Below the pieces are notes generated by a model that made no database searches, was not told the DNA's origin, and was given only the letters and a program-made list of their open reading frames with translations. A stretch of 29,513 bases of DNA. It comes from an uncultured Clostridia bacterium (lineage in GTDB: Bacteria > Bacillota > Clostridia > Christensenellales > Pumilibacteraceae). The stretch covers positions 1 through 29,513 of the forward strand of contig CAKQDN010000022.1 in NCBI GenBank assembly GCA_934229275.1, given 5' to 3'. The position numbers were made by a program, and so were the translations under genes. Shown here in pieces: positions 13,029 to 20,183 of the stretch. The first letter of the stretch is position 1; every line of letters starts with the position of its first letter.

Positions 13029-14972
13029 ATGAAAAAAATAAAGAATTATTCGAAACTGCTCCCCTTTCCGCTCGGGAGCATAACGGCGCGCGGCTTTCTT
13101 CGCGAACAACTGCTGCGAAACAAAGAGGGCATGGGCGGTCATCTCGACGAACTCGAACCCGAAATGATAGCCCTGCCGTTCGTCGATCGCAAATACGTCA
13201 ATCGTTGGGGCGACGGTGATCAGGCAGGCTGGGGCGCGGAGATTTCCGGCAATTACTGGACGGGACTTATCGAACTGGCGTTCTCGCTCGGCGACGAGGA
13301 ACTTATCAAAAAGGCGACCGACTGGGTGAATGCGGTCATCAAAAAGCAGCGAGCGGACGGTTATCTCGGCACATACACGCAGGAAAAAGACAATCCGTTC
13401 GAGGACTACAACGCCTGGGGGACGGCTTGCGGCATGCGCGGACTTCTCGCTTTTTACGAAGCGACGGGAAGGACAGACGTTCTCGAAGCCGTGCACCGCT
13501 GCATGCTGTGGTTTTGCGATAACTGGGCGGACGACAAAAAAACCAGTTACAGCGGCGTCGTGATAATCGAGCCGATGGTGTTCTGCTATCGCTACACCGG
13601 TGACGAGCGTCTTATTAAATTCGCGGAAGAATACTCGGATTATCTGTGCAAACACGATATTTTTCACGTTTCTTATAAGTCTTTCTTAAACGACGGCTTG
13701 ATTTTCAATAGCGAGCACACGGCAGGCATGGGAACGCACTCTCGACTTCCTGCCATTCTGTACTCGGCGACGGGCAACAAGGATTATCTGCGCGCGTCGG
13801 AGAAAATCTTGAACGAAGTACATAAAAAGGCGACGCACATAACCGGCTCTCCCGTTTCGATTAACGAGTACTTAGGTCCGGTTTACTCCACCGCCGAAAC
13901 CGAATATTGCACCTATACGGTGTTCAGTCAGACCAACTATTATATGAGTTACATTTCAGGCAAGTCCGTGTACGGCGACCGTCTGGAAGAAACGTTCTAC
14001 AACGGGGCTCAGGGCGCGCGCAAAAAGGACGAAAAAGCCATTGCTTATCTTTCGGCGCCCAATCAGATTTATGCGACGAAAGACTCGTCGTCGGCGTACT
14101 GGGACATGCAGGTTTACGCTCCGTGCTATCCCGTGGCGTGCTGCCCCGTAAACGCGGTCGCGCTGCTCGGTACGTTCGTGCGGTCGATGTTCCTTACCGA
14201 CAGATCCGGCAACGTTTACGCCAACGCTTACGGTCCGTGTCTGCTTAACCGCGGCGGCGTCGAGATCGAGGAAGTCACCGAGTATCCGTTCCGCGAGAAC
14301 GTTTCTTTCCGTGTTAAACGCGCGGACAATATCACGTTTTTCCTGCGCTTGCCCAAATGGAGCGACGGCTTTACTCTTACCAAAAACAGTGCGGTTGTGG
14401 ACGCGAAGGCGAACAGGGACGGCTTTATCCCCGTCGAAAAGGTGAGTTCGGGCGACGTTATAGAGATAGTTTTCAACGCCCGGGTCGAAGTTTTGCGCAT
14501 TAAGGACGATTTCGACAAGCGACCGATTGCTCTCCGTCGCGGCGCGCTCGTGTACTCGCTGCCCCTGCCCGAGAAATGGAACGCATACCCCGGTTCGCCG
14601 AACACGCCGCTTCCCGATGGCTGGAGTTGGTTTAACGTCGAGCCGGTTTTCGAAGAAGCCGATTGCCACGATTATCACGAGAAACTGGGTCGGCGCAAGG
14701 AAAAAACGTGCTGGAACGTCGTTCTTTCCGAGAAATTGTCACCCGACGACGTTACCGTCGAACAGTGCGACGACGGCGGTTATGTGTGGGAAAATCCGCG
14801 TATTAAGTTGCATCTTAAGGGCTACCGCGCACCGTTTTTGTGCGCTCCGTATCCTGCGCGCACGTTCGAAGCGTTCGGCAAAAAGCAGATCACGTCCGAA
14901 GAACTCGATTTAACGCTCGTTCCGTACGGCTGCACCAATCTCCGCATCACCTACTTTTTTGTAAAAAAGTAG
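13029..14972 (+). CDS. GH127 beta-L-arabinofuranosidase (DUF1680 family)
   Basis: The 647-residue protein fits glycoside hydrolase family 127, retaining enzymes that release beta-L-arabinofuranose from plant hydroxyproline-rich glycoproteins and related glycans. The Zn-cysteine active site is present: Glu292-x-Cys294 (TEYC) and Cys371-Cys372 (ACCP). The 77-residue distance from Cys294 to Cys371 equals that in the Bifidobacterium enzyme HypBA1 (Cys340 to Cys417, from memory), so Cys371 should be the nucleophile. Residues about 1-390 form the alpha/alpha barrel and the rest beta-rich domains. There is no signal peptide, so it acts in the cytosol on imported oligosaccharides; no transporter is present in the window. 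The ATG has CGGAGG ten bases upstream. The final residues YFFVKK and the TAG are encoded by a palindrome. Confidence 0.92.
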   Translation: MKKIKNYSKLLPFPLGSITARGFLREQLLRNKEGMGGHLDELEPEMIALPFVDRKYVNRWGDGDQAGWGAEISGNYWTGLIELAFSLGDEELIKKATDWVNAVIKKQRADGYLGTYTQEKDNPFEDYNAWGTACGMRGLLAFYEATGRTDVLEAVHRCMLWFCDNWADDKKTSYSGVVIIEPMVFCYRYTGDERLIKFAEEYSDYLCKHDIFHVSYKSFLNDGLIFNSEHTAGMGTHSRLPAILYSATGNKDYLRASEKILNEVHKKATHITGSPVSINEYLGPVYSTAETEYCTYTVFSQTNYYMSYISGKSVYGDRLEETFYNGAQGARKKDEKAIAYLSAPNQIYATKDSSSAYWDMQVYAPCYPVACCPVNAVALLGTFVRSMFLTDRSGNVYANAYGPCLLNRGGVEIEEVTEYPFRENVSFRVKRADNITFFLRLPKWSDGFTLTKNSAVVDAKANRDGFIPVEKVSSGDVIEIVFNARVEVLRIKDDFDKRPIALRRGALVYSLPLPEKWNAYPGSPNTPLPDGWSWFNVEPVFEEADCHDYHEKLGRRKEKTCWNVVLSEKLSPDDVTVEQCDDGGYVWENPRIKLHLKGYRAPFLCAPYPARTFEAFGKKQITSEELDLTLVPYGCTNLRITYFFVKK

Positions 14973-14998
14973 CCCCCACTTTTTTGAAAAAAAGTGGG
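14951..14998 (+). terminator. Double palindrome at the end of the GH127 gene
   Basis: CTACTTTTTTG/TAAAAAAGTAG (14951-14972) includes the TAG stop. CCCACTTTTTT/GAAAAAAAGTGGG (14975-14998) follows directly. These match the family D palindromes next to other genes. Confidence 0.65.
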
Positions 14999-15052
14999 CA
15001 AAAAACTTTTGAGTTAGGGGAAGTTTAGTAGACGCGCTTTCGACTTCTTTCT

Positions 15053-15120
15053 GTCGGGACAGGCGTCCCCGACTGTCCGTTTACTTTTTGAAAAAAGTAA
15101 AACAAAAACTTTTGAGTTAA
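15053..15120 (+). repeat. Repeat family E, copy 3
   Basis: GTCGGGACAGGCGTCC...GACTGTCCGTTTACTTTTTG followed by AAAAAAGTAAAACAAAAACTTTTGAG. It has the same module order as 2476-2546. Confidence 0.75.
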
Positions 15121-15129
15121 GTGAATAGT

Positions 15130-15184
15130 AAAACAAGGTTGGTTTTTCTGCTTGTGTGTAGCAGGATAACCGACCTTGTTTTTT
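15130..15184 (+). terminator. Long imperfect hairpin with T-run (AACAAGGTTGG family)
   Basis: A 21-nt left arm beginning AACAAGGTTGG (15132-15152) pairs with the right arm ending CCGACCTTGTT (15160-15180) with a few mismatches, followed by a T-run. It is related to the inverted repeat at 2680-2719. It is shaped like a terminator but has no gene directly before it, so it may be only part of the repeat mosaic. Confidence 0.5.
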
Positions 15185-15210
15185 CGGGAGGGGGGAGACC
15201 CCTCCCCTAC
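15185..15210 (+). repeat. Intergenic repeat family C, copy 4
   Basis: CGGGAGGGGGGAGACCCC + TCCCCTAC; first unit of the tandem duplication. Confidence 0.75.
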
Positions 15211-15247
15211 ATAGACGCATAAACTTTGGTGCGCTAAAATTGACTTC

Positions 15248-15310
15248 TTTAAAGCCTCCTTTGCTCTGCAAGGGAGGTGGCTTCGAGCGTCAGCGAGAAG
15301 ACGGTGGGAT
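15248..15310 (+). repeat. Intergenic repeat family A, copy 3
   Basis: A full-length copy (TTTAAAGCCTCCTTTGCTC ... GACGGTGGGAT), nearly identical to the copies at 1 and 15425. Confidence 0.85.
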
Positions 15311-15364
15311 TTAAACATCAATGCAATGTATCGGCGTAAGTAAAAAACAAACAATATGTTTTTT

Positions 15365-15388
15365 CGGGAGGGGAGACCCCTCCCCTAC
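15365..15388 (+). repeat. Intergenic repeat family C, copy 5
   Basis: CGGGAGGGGAGACCCC + TCCCCTAC; second unit of the tandem duplication, identical to the copy at 2406. Confidence 0.75.
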
Positions 15389-15424
15389 AAGGCGCACATA
15401 GTGTGGTACGCTAAAATTGACTGC

Positions 15425-15486
15425 TTTAAAGCCTCCTTTGCTCTGCAAGGGAGGTGGCTTCGAGCATAGCGAGAAGACGGTGGGAT
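15425..15486 (+). repeat. Intergenic repeat family A, copy 4
   Basis: A full copy with GAGCATAGCGAG in place of GAGCGTCAGCGAG, one base shorter than copy 3. Confidence 0.85.
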
Positions 15487-15519
15487 TAAAATTACTTGAA
15501 ATATGTATTGGCGTAGAAT

Positions 15520-15574
15520 AACCCTCTCCGTCACGATAAATCGTGACACCTCTCCCAGAGTGAGAGGCTTTAAA
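15520..15574 (-). repeat. Intergenic repeat family B, copy 3
   Basis: AACCCTCTCCGTCACGAT AAA TCGTGACACCTCTCCC... ending GAGAGGCTTTAAA. The central palindrome TCACGATAAATCGTGA is perfect here. The string in the copy at 124 is different but also self-complementary, which suggests that pairing rather than sequence is kept. Confidence 0.8.
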
Positions 15575-15635
15575 TGCGGTCAAAATAGAAAGGCGACTAC
15601 GACCTAAACGCTCTCCTATCCCAAAAGTTTTTTGC

Positions 15636-15659
15636 CATACTTTTTTTCAAAAAAGTATG
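15636..15659. repeat. Family D palindrome without a partner gene
   Basis: CATACTTTTTT / AAAAAAGTATG around TC, next to CCCAAAAGTTTTTTG. The same module ends ftsH at 2757-2780, but no gene ends here. Confidence 0.6.
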
Positions 15660-15671
15660 AAAAAGCCATAA

Positions 15672-15705
15672 AAAAACGCTCCGGTTTTTCACGGGGCGTT
15701 TTTTC
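15672..15705. terminator. Bidirectional terminator left of the second XRE gene
   Basis: AAAAAACGCTCCG / CGGGGCGTTTTTT with loop GTTTTTCA, flanked by A- and T-runs so that it can work on both strands. On the minus strand it lies about 40-70 nt downstream of the leftward promoter. It is almost the same hairpin as the one at 16026-16054 on the other side of the XRE gene. Confidence 0.75.
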
Positions 15706-15750
15706 GGATAGTGGTGGTGTTTTCGCAATTCTCATATCTTATTCGACTAT

Positions 15751-15780
15751 ATTATACATTAACCAACGGTTAGTTGTCAA
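15751..15780 (-). promoter_or_regulatory. Leftward promoter opposite the second XRE gene
   Basis: On the minus strand there is a perfect -35 TTGACA (15775-15780), an 18-bp spacer and a perfect -10 TATAAT (15751-15756). No convincing protein gene follows; the transcript would reach the terminator at 15672-15705 after about 70 nt. Confidence 0.7.
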
Positions 15781-15800
15781 GCGTTTTTTAACCGTTGGTT
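15761..15800. promoter_or_regulatory. Paired palindromic operators of the second XRE locus
   Basis: AACCAACGGTTA (15761-15772) and TAACCGTTGGTT (15789-15800) form an inverted pair; each is itself a short palindrome AACC-N3-GGTT. One is in the spacer of the leftward promoter and the other abuts the -10 of the XRE gene. The placement matches the operators at 1701-1744 although the sequences differ. Confidence 0.7.
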
Positions 15801-15801
15801 A

Positions 15802-15813
15802 TATAATATTTTT
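15802..15813 (+). promoter_or_regulatory. -10 box of the second XRE gene, leaderless layout
   Basis: TATAAT at 15802-15807 ends six bases before the ATG at 15814, exactly as at the first XRE gene. No ribosome binding site is present. Confidence 0.65.
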
Positions 15814-16026
15814 ATGGATAAGCGGATAATAAAAGAAAGATTGACCGAAGAGTTAAAAACGTGCGGATTATCGGTCATTGAAATAGCGAAGCGGATAAAC
15901 GTATCGTCGGAGATGGTGACGCAATACAAAACGACCGAAAAACTGCCGCGACTTGACACGTTTGCGAAAATGTGCGAGGAACTCGACCTCGACGCCAACT
16001 ATATTCTGGGACTTAAAGACGATTAA
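15814..16026 (+). CDS. Small XRE-family regulator, second locus
   Basis: The 70-residue protein is a bare Cro/CI-type helix-turn-helix domain: RLTEELKTCGLSVIEIAKRI, then NVSSEMVTQYKTTEKLPRLDTFAKMCEELDLDANYILGL. Unlike the classic family pattern it has VSSEMVTQYKT in place of xSxxxISxxExG, but the overall plan and the final YILGL are typical of small XRE repressors. The ATG has no ribosome binding site and sits six bases after the -10 box. It lies between two nearly identical terminators and between two palindromic operators, so it forms a self-contained, probably autoregulated unit. Its other target may be the short leftward transcript or genes elsewhere. Confidence 0.83.
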   Translation: MDKRIIKERLTEELKTCGLSVIEIAKRINVSSEMVTQYKTTEKLPRLDTFAKMCEELDLDANYILGLKDD

Positions 16027-16054
16027 AAACGCTCCGATTTTTTCGGGGCGTTTT
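16026..16054. terminator. Bidirectional terminator between XRE gene and tatD
   Basis: AAAACGCTCCGA / TCGGGGCGTTTT, a 12-bp stem with one T-G mismatch and loop TTTTT, directly after the XRE stop codon. It can also serve the leftward tatD gene, which ends at 16076. Confidence 0.85.
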
Positions 16055-16075
16055 CGTTTGGTTTCGGCTGGATTT

Positions 16076-16849
16076 TTACTTAATTCCGTAAATTCTCGCG
16101 GCGTTTTCGCCGGTAATGCGGACGACTTCCTCTTCCGTCACGTCCAGAATTTCGGCTAATTTTTCGGCGACGAACCGGACGAAAGCAGGCTTGTTGCGCT
16201 CGCCTCTGTGCGGCTCGGGCGACATATAAGGGCAGTCGGTTTCGACAAGCAGGCGACTTATGGGCAGCGCGCGGATGATTTCGGGGTATTTTTTCGCGTT
16301 TTTGAACGTGATAACGCCGCTGAACGAGAAGTAAAAGTCATATTTGCGGCTCAGTTCGAGTGCGGTTTCCTTCGAACCGGAATAGCAGTGCATAACTCCG
16401 CTGCACGTTAGTTTACCTGCGTTTTCGGCGAAAATCGCGGTCATGTCCTCGTAGGCGTCGCGAATGTGGAACATGGGCGGCAGTTTTACCTCGTCGGCAA
16501 GAGCGATCTGCGCGGCGAGCCATTTTTTCTGCACGGCTTTGTCGGTGTCGTCGTAGTGATAGTCTAGTCCGATTTCGCCGATTGCCACGACTTTGTTCTT
16601 TCTGTCGCTTGCGAGCGAGAACAATTTTTCGCAAGGATCGGCCGCGAGGCGCTGACTGTCGCTCGGATGCACGCCGACCGCGCAATAAACGCCCTCGTAC
16701 TTTCTCGCGAGCGAAACGCTTCTCTCGGACGAGGCAAGGTCGTAACTCGCGCACACGATTCGGTCGGGGCAGCCGTTTTTAAGGTCTGCAACGACTTCCT
16801 GCTCGTCCGCGTCCCCTCCGCCTATATGAGCGTGGGTGTCTACTAACAT
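16076..16849 (-). CDS. tatD: TatD-family metal-dependent DNase
   Basis: The 257-residue TIM-barrel hydrolase of the TatD family carries the full set of metal ligands: THAH (His6, His8), GEIGLDY (Glu92), FHIRDA (His128), MHCYSG (His154) and ETDCPY (Asp205). Family members are 3'-5' exonucleases or endonucleases in DNA repair and degradation, and some have D-aminoacyl-tRNA deacylase-like roles. Its ATG overlaps the metG stop by seven bases, so the two genes are translationally coupled. metG followed by a TatD gene is also the order in Bacillus subtilis (metS-yabD). The gene ends at the terminator beside the XRE gene. Confidence 0.95.
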   Translation of the reverse strand: MLVDTHAHIGGGDADEQEVVADLKNGCPDRIVCASYDLASSERSVSLARKYEGVYCAVGVHPSDSQRLAADPCEKLFSLASDRKNKVVAIGEIGLDYHYDDTDKAVQKKWLAAQIALADEVKLPPMFHIRDAYEDMTAIFAENAGKLTCSGVMHCYSGSKETALELSRKYDFYFSFSGVITFKNAKKYPEIIRALPISRLLVETDCPYMSPEPHRGERNKPAFVRFVAEKLAEILDVTEEEVVRITGENAARIYGIK

Positions 16850-18840
16850 ACTTCCGCGCCGCTTTCGATGAGTTTTTCGGGGCTGACGAGCGACAGTTTA
16901 TCGCCCTCGCTTGCGCAAAGGATCATGCCGCAGGACTCGAATCCGCACATCATGCGCGGCTTTAAGTTGGTTACGACGACCACTTTTTTGCCCACCATTT
17001 CTTCGGGCGTGTAGAACTTGGCAATTCCGCTTAAAATGGTACGCGTTTGGTCGCCTATTTTAACCGTGTTTTTAAGCAATTTGTTGCTTTTTTCCACCTT
17101 TTCGCTTGCAAGCACTTCTCCCACTTTAAGTTGAACCTTGCAGAAGTCGTCGATGGTAATATACTGATTTTCGGTGTTTTCGTTTTCCATTTTATTTTCC
17201 TCTTTTTCGTCCCGTTTTTTATCCGCGGACTGCGCTTTTTCGACTTTCTCCGCTTTCTTTTCTTCCTTTCCGCGCTCTTTTTCGGCGAGTTCGGCAAGAG
17301 AAGCGAGTTCTTTACTCAAATCCAGTCTCGGATAGAGAATACCCACTTCGCCGGTCGAGTAATTTTCGACCGCTCCCCATTTAAGGTTGTCGCCGAACAG
17401 CGAAGGCACTTCGAGATTAAGTCCTTCGATAATCTTTTTCGGACCTACGGTGAGGAAGGGCATTAAAAGGGTTGCCGTCACTCGTATAGCCTCGGTGAGG
17501 TTGTACATGACTTCCATAAGCCGCTCCTTTTCGCCGTTTTTATCCAGAGTCCAGGGCGCGTTGACGTCGATGTACTTGTTGGCTTTTCCGACGACGGCAA
17601 GAATTTCTTCGAGCGCTTTCGTGACGTTGACCTCTGAAATATACTTGTCGACTTTTGCGTAAAGCGCGTTTACGGACTCGATAAACTGCTCGTCCTCGGG
17701 TTTGACCGCGGAGGGTCTAATAAGTTTTCCGCCGAAATACTTTGCGTTCATGGTGAGCGTACGCTTTGCGAGGTTACCGAGGTCGTTTACGAGGTCCTGA
17801 TTTATGCGCGTTATGAACGCTTCGTTGGAATACGTTCCGTCGCTTCCGAACGGAATTTCGCGCAAAAGGTAGTATCTTATCGCGTCTATTCCGTATCTGT
17901 CGGCGAGAATATACGGGTCGACGACGTTGCCTTTGGACTTACTCATTTTATCGCCGTCCAGAAGCAGCCAGCCGTGTCCGTACACTTTTTTCGGGAGCGG
18001 CAGACCGAGCGCCATGAGTATCGCCGGCCAGATTATCGCGTGGAAACGCACTATTTCCTTGCCCACCATGTGAAGGTCGGCAGGCCAGTATTTTTTGTAA
18101 AGGCTGTCGTCGTCGCTGCCGTAGCCGAGCGCGGTTATATAGTTTGAAAGCGCGTCTATCCACACATAAATGACGTGTTTATCGTCGAATTCTACGGGAA
18201 TTCCCCACTTGAAAGAGGTACGCGAAACGGCAAGATCGTTTAGTCCGTCTTTTAAGAAGTTGTTCACCATTTCGTTTACACGCGTTTTAGGCTGCAGATA
18301 ATCGGTGTTTTTGAGAAGGTCGATGATTTTGTCGCGGTACTTGGACAGGCGGAAGAAATAGCACTCTTCCTCTGCGTCGGTGACCTCTCTGCCGCAGTCG
18401 GGACATTTGCCGTCAACCAGTTGACTTTCCGTCCAGAACGACTCGCACGGAGTGCAATATTTGCCCTTGTAAACCGACTTGTAGATGTCGCCCTGCTCGT
18501 ACAGTTGGGTGAAAATCTTCGCAACTGCCTTTTCGTGGTAACCGTCGGTGGTGCGGATGAATTTATCGTAACTGATGTCGAGTAAGTTCCACAGTTTCTT
18601 GATGTCGGCGACGCGTTCGTCAACGTACGCTTTAGGGCTTACTCCTTTTTCCTCGGCTTTTTTCTCGATTTTCTGACCGTGTTCGTCCGTTCCGGTGAGG
18701 TAGAAAACGTCAAAGCCGCACATTCGCTTATAACGCGCGATTGCGTCGCAGCACACGGTCGTGTAACTGTGTCCTAAATGCCACTTACCGCTGGGGTAAT
18801 AGATGGGCGTAGTGATGTAAAAAGTCTTTGAGTTTTCCAT
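16843..18840 (-). CDS. metG: Methionyl-tRNA synthetase with C-terminal tRNA-binding domain
   Basis: The 665-residue class I enzyme charges initiator and elongator tRNA-Met. Landmarks: HLGH (21-24, the HIGH motif), a Cys4 zinc knuckle (Cys129, Cys132, Cys146, Cys149), WIDALSNY, the KMSKS loop (298-302), an anticodon-binding helical domain, a highly charged Lys/Glu linker (about 515-550) and a Trbp111/EMAP-type OB fold (about 557-665, with NLKPRMMCGFESCGMIL). I place the start at the ATG at 18840, which has GGGAGG eight bases upstream; the reading frame continues 30 codons further but that part matches no synthetase. No T-box is seen; the leader is only about 55 nt. Confidence 0.97.
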   Translation of the reverse strand: MENSKTFYITTPIYYPSGKWHLGHSYTTVCCDAIARYKRMCGFDVFYLTGTDEHGQKIEKKAEEKGVSPKAYVDERVADIKKLWNLLDISYDKFIRTTDGYHEKAVAKIFTQLYEQGDIYKSVYKGKYCTPCESFWTESQLVDGKCPDCGREVTDAEEECYFFRLSKYRDKIIDLLKNTDYLQPKTRVNEMVNNFLKDGLNDLAVSRTSFKWGIPVEFDDKHVIYVWIDALSNYITALGYGSDDDSLYKKYWPADLHMVGKEIVRFHAIIWPAILMALGLPLPKKVYGHGWLLLDGDKMSKSKGNVVDPYILADRYGIDAIRYYLLREIPFGSDGTYSNEAFITRINQDLVNDLGNLAKRTLTMNAKYFGGKLIRPSAVKPEDEQFIESVNALYAKVDKYISEVNVTKALEEILAVVGKANKYIDVNAPWTLDKNGEKERLMEVMYNLTEAIRVTATLLMPFLTVGPKKIIEGLNLEVPSLFGDNLKWGAVENYSTGEVGILYPRLDLSKELASLAELAEKERGKEEKKAEKVEKAQSADKKRDEKEENKMENENTENQYITIDDFCKVQLKVGEVLASEKVEKSNKLLKNTVKIGDQTRTILSGIAKFYTPEEMVGKKVVVVTNLKPRMMCGFESCGMILCASEGDKLSLVSPEKLIESGAEVC

Positions 18841-18901
18841 ATTTGCCTCCCGCAGGCGAATTTTCGGGTAATATTGCCCGTTTCGCTTGCACTTATCTAA
18901 T

Positions 18902-18930
18902 ATTATACTAAAACGCAACGCAAAAATCAA
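18902..18930 (-). promoter_or_regulatory. Promoter of metG-tatD
   Basis: On the minus strand there is -35 TTGATT (18925-18930), a 17-bp spacer and a perfect -10 TATAAT (18902-18907). Confidence 0.75.
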
Positions 18931-18977
18931 TCGTTTTGCGCTTATATGACCGCTCTTATTGACATAAACATATAACT

Positions 18978-19628
18978 ATGAACGTTTTATGGACCATTCT
19001 CATGATAGCAGGCATTTGCGCCATGCTTATCGTACGCCCCGACGGCGCGATCAACTCGATGATTGCCGGCGCGAACGACGCCGTTACTCTCGCCCTCACC
19101 CTACTCGCTTCCTACGCGCTGTGGCTGGGACTGTTCAATCTTGCCGGGAAGTCCGGGCTCGGCGGCTTACTCGCGAAAATTCTGCGCCGCCCCGTTTCTT
19201 TCCTCTTCCCCGGCAGTTCGCCCGAGGCAAAAGGCTTTCTCTCGGGCAATATCGCGGCAAACTTTTTGGGGCTTGGCAACGCTGCCACTCCCTTGGGGAT
19301 AAACGCCGCAAGCGCGCTCGACGACGGAAGCGGAAAAGCGAATACGAACGTGATAATGCTGCTCGTTTTGTCGAGTACGTCGCTGCAACTGCTGCCGTCC
19401 ACGGTGATAGGATTGCGTGCGGCGAAAGGATCTTCCTCTCCGGCGGCATTTCTGCCGGCTTGCATAGTCGCGACGATAATTTCTACGATTACGGGCGTGA
19501 CGCTCGTGAAAATCATATCGAACGCGGAAAAGGCGATCGCGCGCCGAAACGCACGCCGTTCGGGCGAAAAAAGAAAGCGGCAAGCAAAATCGGGGAGCCT
19601 GCTCGTGAAAAAGGAGATTAAATCGTGA
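18978..19628 (+). CDS. spmA: Spore maturation protein A (nucleoside-recognition family)
   Basis: The 216-residue membrane protein begins NVLWTILMIAGICAML and has several hydrophobic segments. It carries the conserved SpmA stretch GNIAANFLGLGNAATPLGI (about 89-107) and TNVIMLLVLSSTSLQLLPSTVIGLRAAKGS. SpmA and SpmB are needed for full spore-core dehydration in Bacillus and Clostridium; their transport substrate is not established. The last 35 residues are very Arg/Lys-rich and longer than usual. The ATG is fixed by similarity to the family N-terminus; no Shine-Dalgarno sequence is visible before it. The stop overlaps the GTG of spmB by four bases (GTGA). Confidence 0.9.
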   Translation: MNVLWTILMIAGICAMLIVRPDGAINSMIAGANDAVTLALTLLASYALWLGLFNLAGKSGLGGLLAKILRRPVSFLFPGSSPEAKGFLSGNIAANFLGLGNAATPLGINAASALDDGSGKANTNVIMLLVLSSTSLQLLPSTVIGLRAAKGSSSPAAFLPACIVATIISTITGVTLVKIISNAEKAIARRNARRSGEKRKRQAKSGSLLVKKEIKS

Positions 19629-20140
19629 CGTCGTACGTTGTTCCTCTTATATTTCTTACCGTGCTGGTCGTGTCGGTATTCAAAAAGGCGGCTCCGTATT
19701 CGTCGTTCGTGCAGGGCGCGGCGCAGGCGACAGACCTAATAAAAACCGTGTTCCCGTATCTCGCGGTGGTAATGGTAGCGGTGCGCCTGTTCCGTGAAAG
19801 CGGCGTTTCGGCTGCGGTTGCAGGGTTTTTATCGCCCGTGTTCGGCTTTTTCGGACTGCCGGGCGAACTTATCGAACTCGTTCTGGTAAGACCCTTGTCG
19901 GGAGCAGGCGCGCTGGGTATTTTGAGCGGAATTTACGACGCGTACGGGGCAGACTCGTTTATCGGCAACTGCGCGTCGATTATTTACGGTTCGAGCGAAA
20001 CGGTGTTCTATCTTTCGAGTATTTATTTCAGCAAATGCAAGGTCAAAAACCTGCGCTACGCTATTCCCGTCGCACTCGCGGCAAACTTCGTCGGCTACAC
20101 GACCGGTTGCATGATTTTTTCGCTTATGCACGGAGTATGA
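19625..20140 (+). CDS. spmB: Spore maturation protein B
   Basis: The 171-residue membrane protein has the SpmB pattern: FKKAAPYSSFVQGA, TVFPYLAVVMVAVRLFRESG, LVRPLSGAGALGILSGIYDAYGADSFIGNCASIIYGSSETVFYL and a final helix near GYTTGCMIFSLM. It starts with GTG at 19625, overlapping the spmA stop, so SpmA and SpmB are made in step and probably work as a complex. Their presence suggests that the organism descends from, or is, an endospore former. Confidence 0.92.
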   Translation: MTSYVVPLIFLTVLVVSVFKKAAPYSSFVQGAAQATDLIKTVFPYLAVVMVAVRLFRESGVSAAVAGFLSPVFGFFGLPGELIELVLVRPLSGAGALGILSGIYDAYGADSFIGNCASIIYGSSETVFYLSSIYFSKCKVKNLRYAIPVALAANFVGYTTGCMIFSLMHGV

Positions 20141-20160
20141 CGAGATTAAATGAGTCGAAT

Positions 20161-20177
20161 TTGCCGATTTACGGCAA
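20161..20177. promoter_or_regulatory. Palindrome upstream of the tetR-type gene
   Basis: TTGCCG-ATTTA-CGGCAA is a perfect 6-5-6 palindrome seven bases before the -35. The size suits a TetR dimer, so it could be an autoregulatory operator; it could also be a weak hairpin after spmB, but there is no T-run. Confidence 0.35.
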
Positions 20178-20183
20178 AAACAA

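Larger units (their letters stand above)
15181..15540 (+). repeat. 180-bp tandem duplication of a composite repeat
   Basis: Two units of about 180 bp start at 15181 and 15361. Each has family C, then a linker with GCTAAAATTGACT, then family A, then a linker with TGTATCGGCG (TGTATTGGCG in the second). They differ by scattered substitutions and small indels, so the duplication is not recent. The second unit ends into family B at 15520. Confidence 0.8.

Noticed and set aside
15181..15575. CRISPR-like array
   Set aside because: The repeated units are 180 bp apart, palindromic and internally diverged, with related linkers rather than unique spacers, and no cas genes are present.
15616..15735. 39-codon minus-strand frame after the leftward promoter
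   Set aside because: It has no ribosome binding site, runs through a terminator hairpin, and its C-terminal part (FFEKKYGKKLLG) is only the translation of a family D palindrome.
18841..18930. Earlier in-frame start for metG
   Set aside because: The 30 extra residues match no synthetase, overlap the promoter, and have no ribosome binding site, whereas GGGAGG stands before the ATG at 18840.
18959..18976. TTGACA and TATAAC just before spmA as its promoter
   Set aside because: The two boxes are only six bases apart and the -10 would leave the start point inside the coding sequence; I could not assign an spmA promoter.
20161..20177. Palindrome as terminator of spmB
   Set aside because: There is no T-run on either strand; an operator role is about as likely, so it is listed only as a possible regulatory site.
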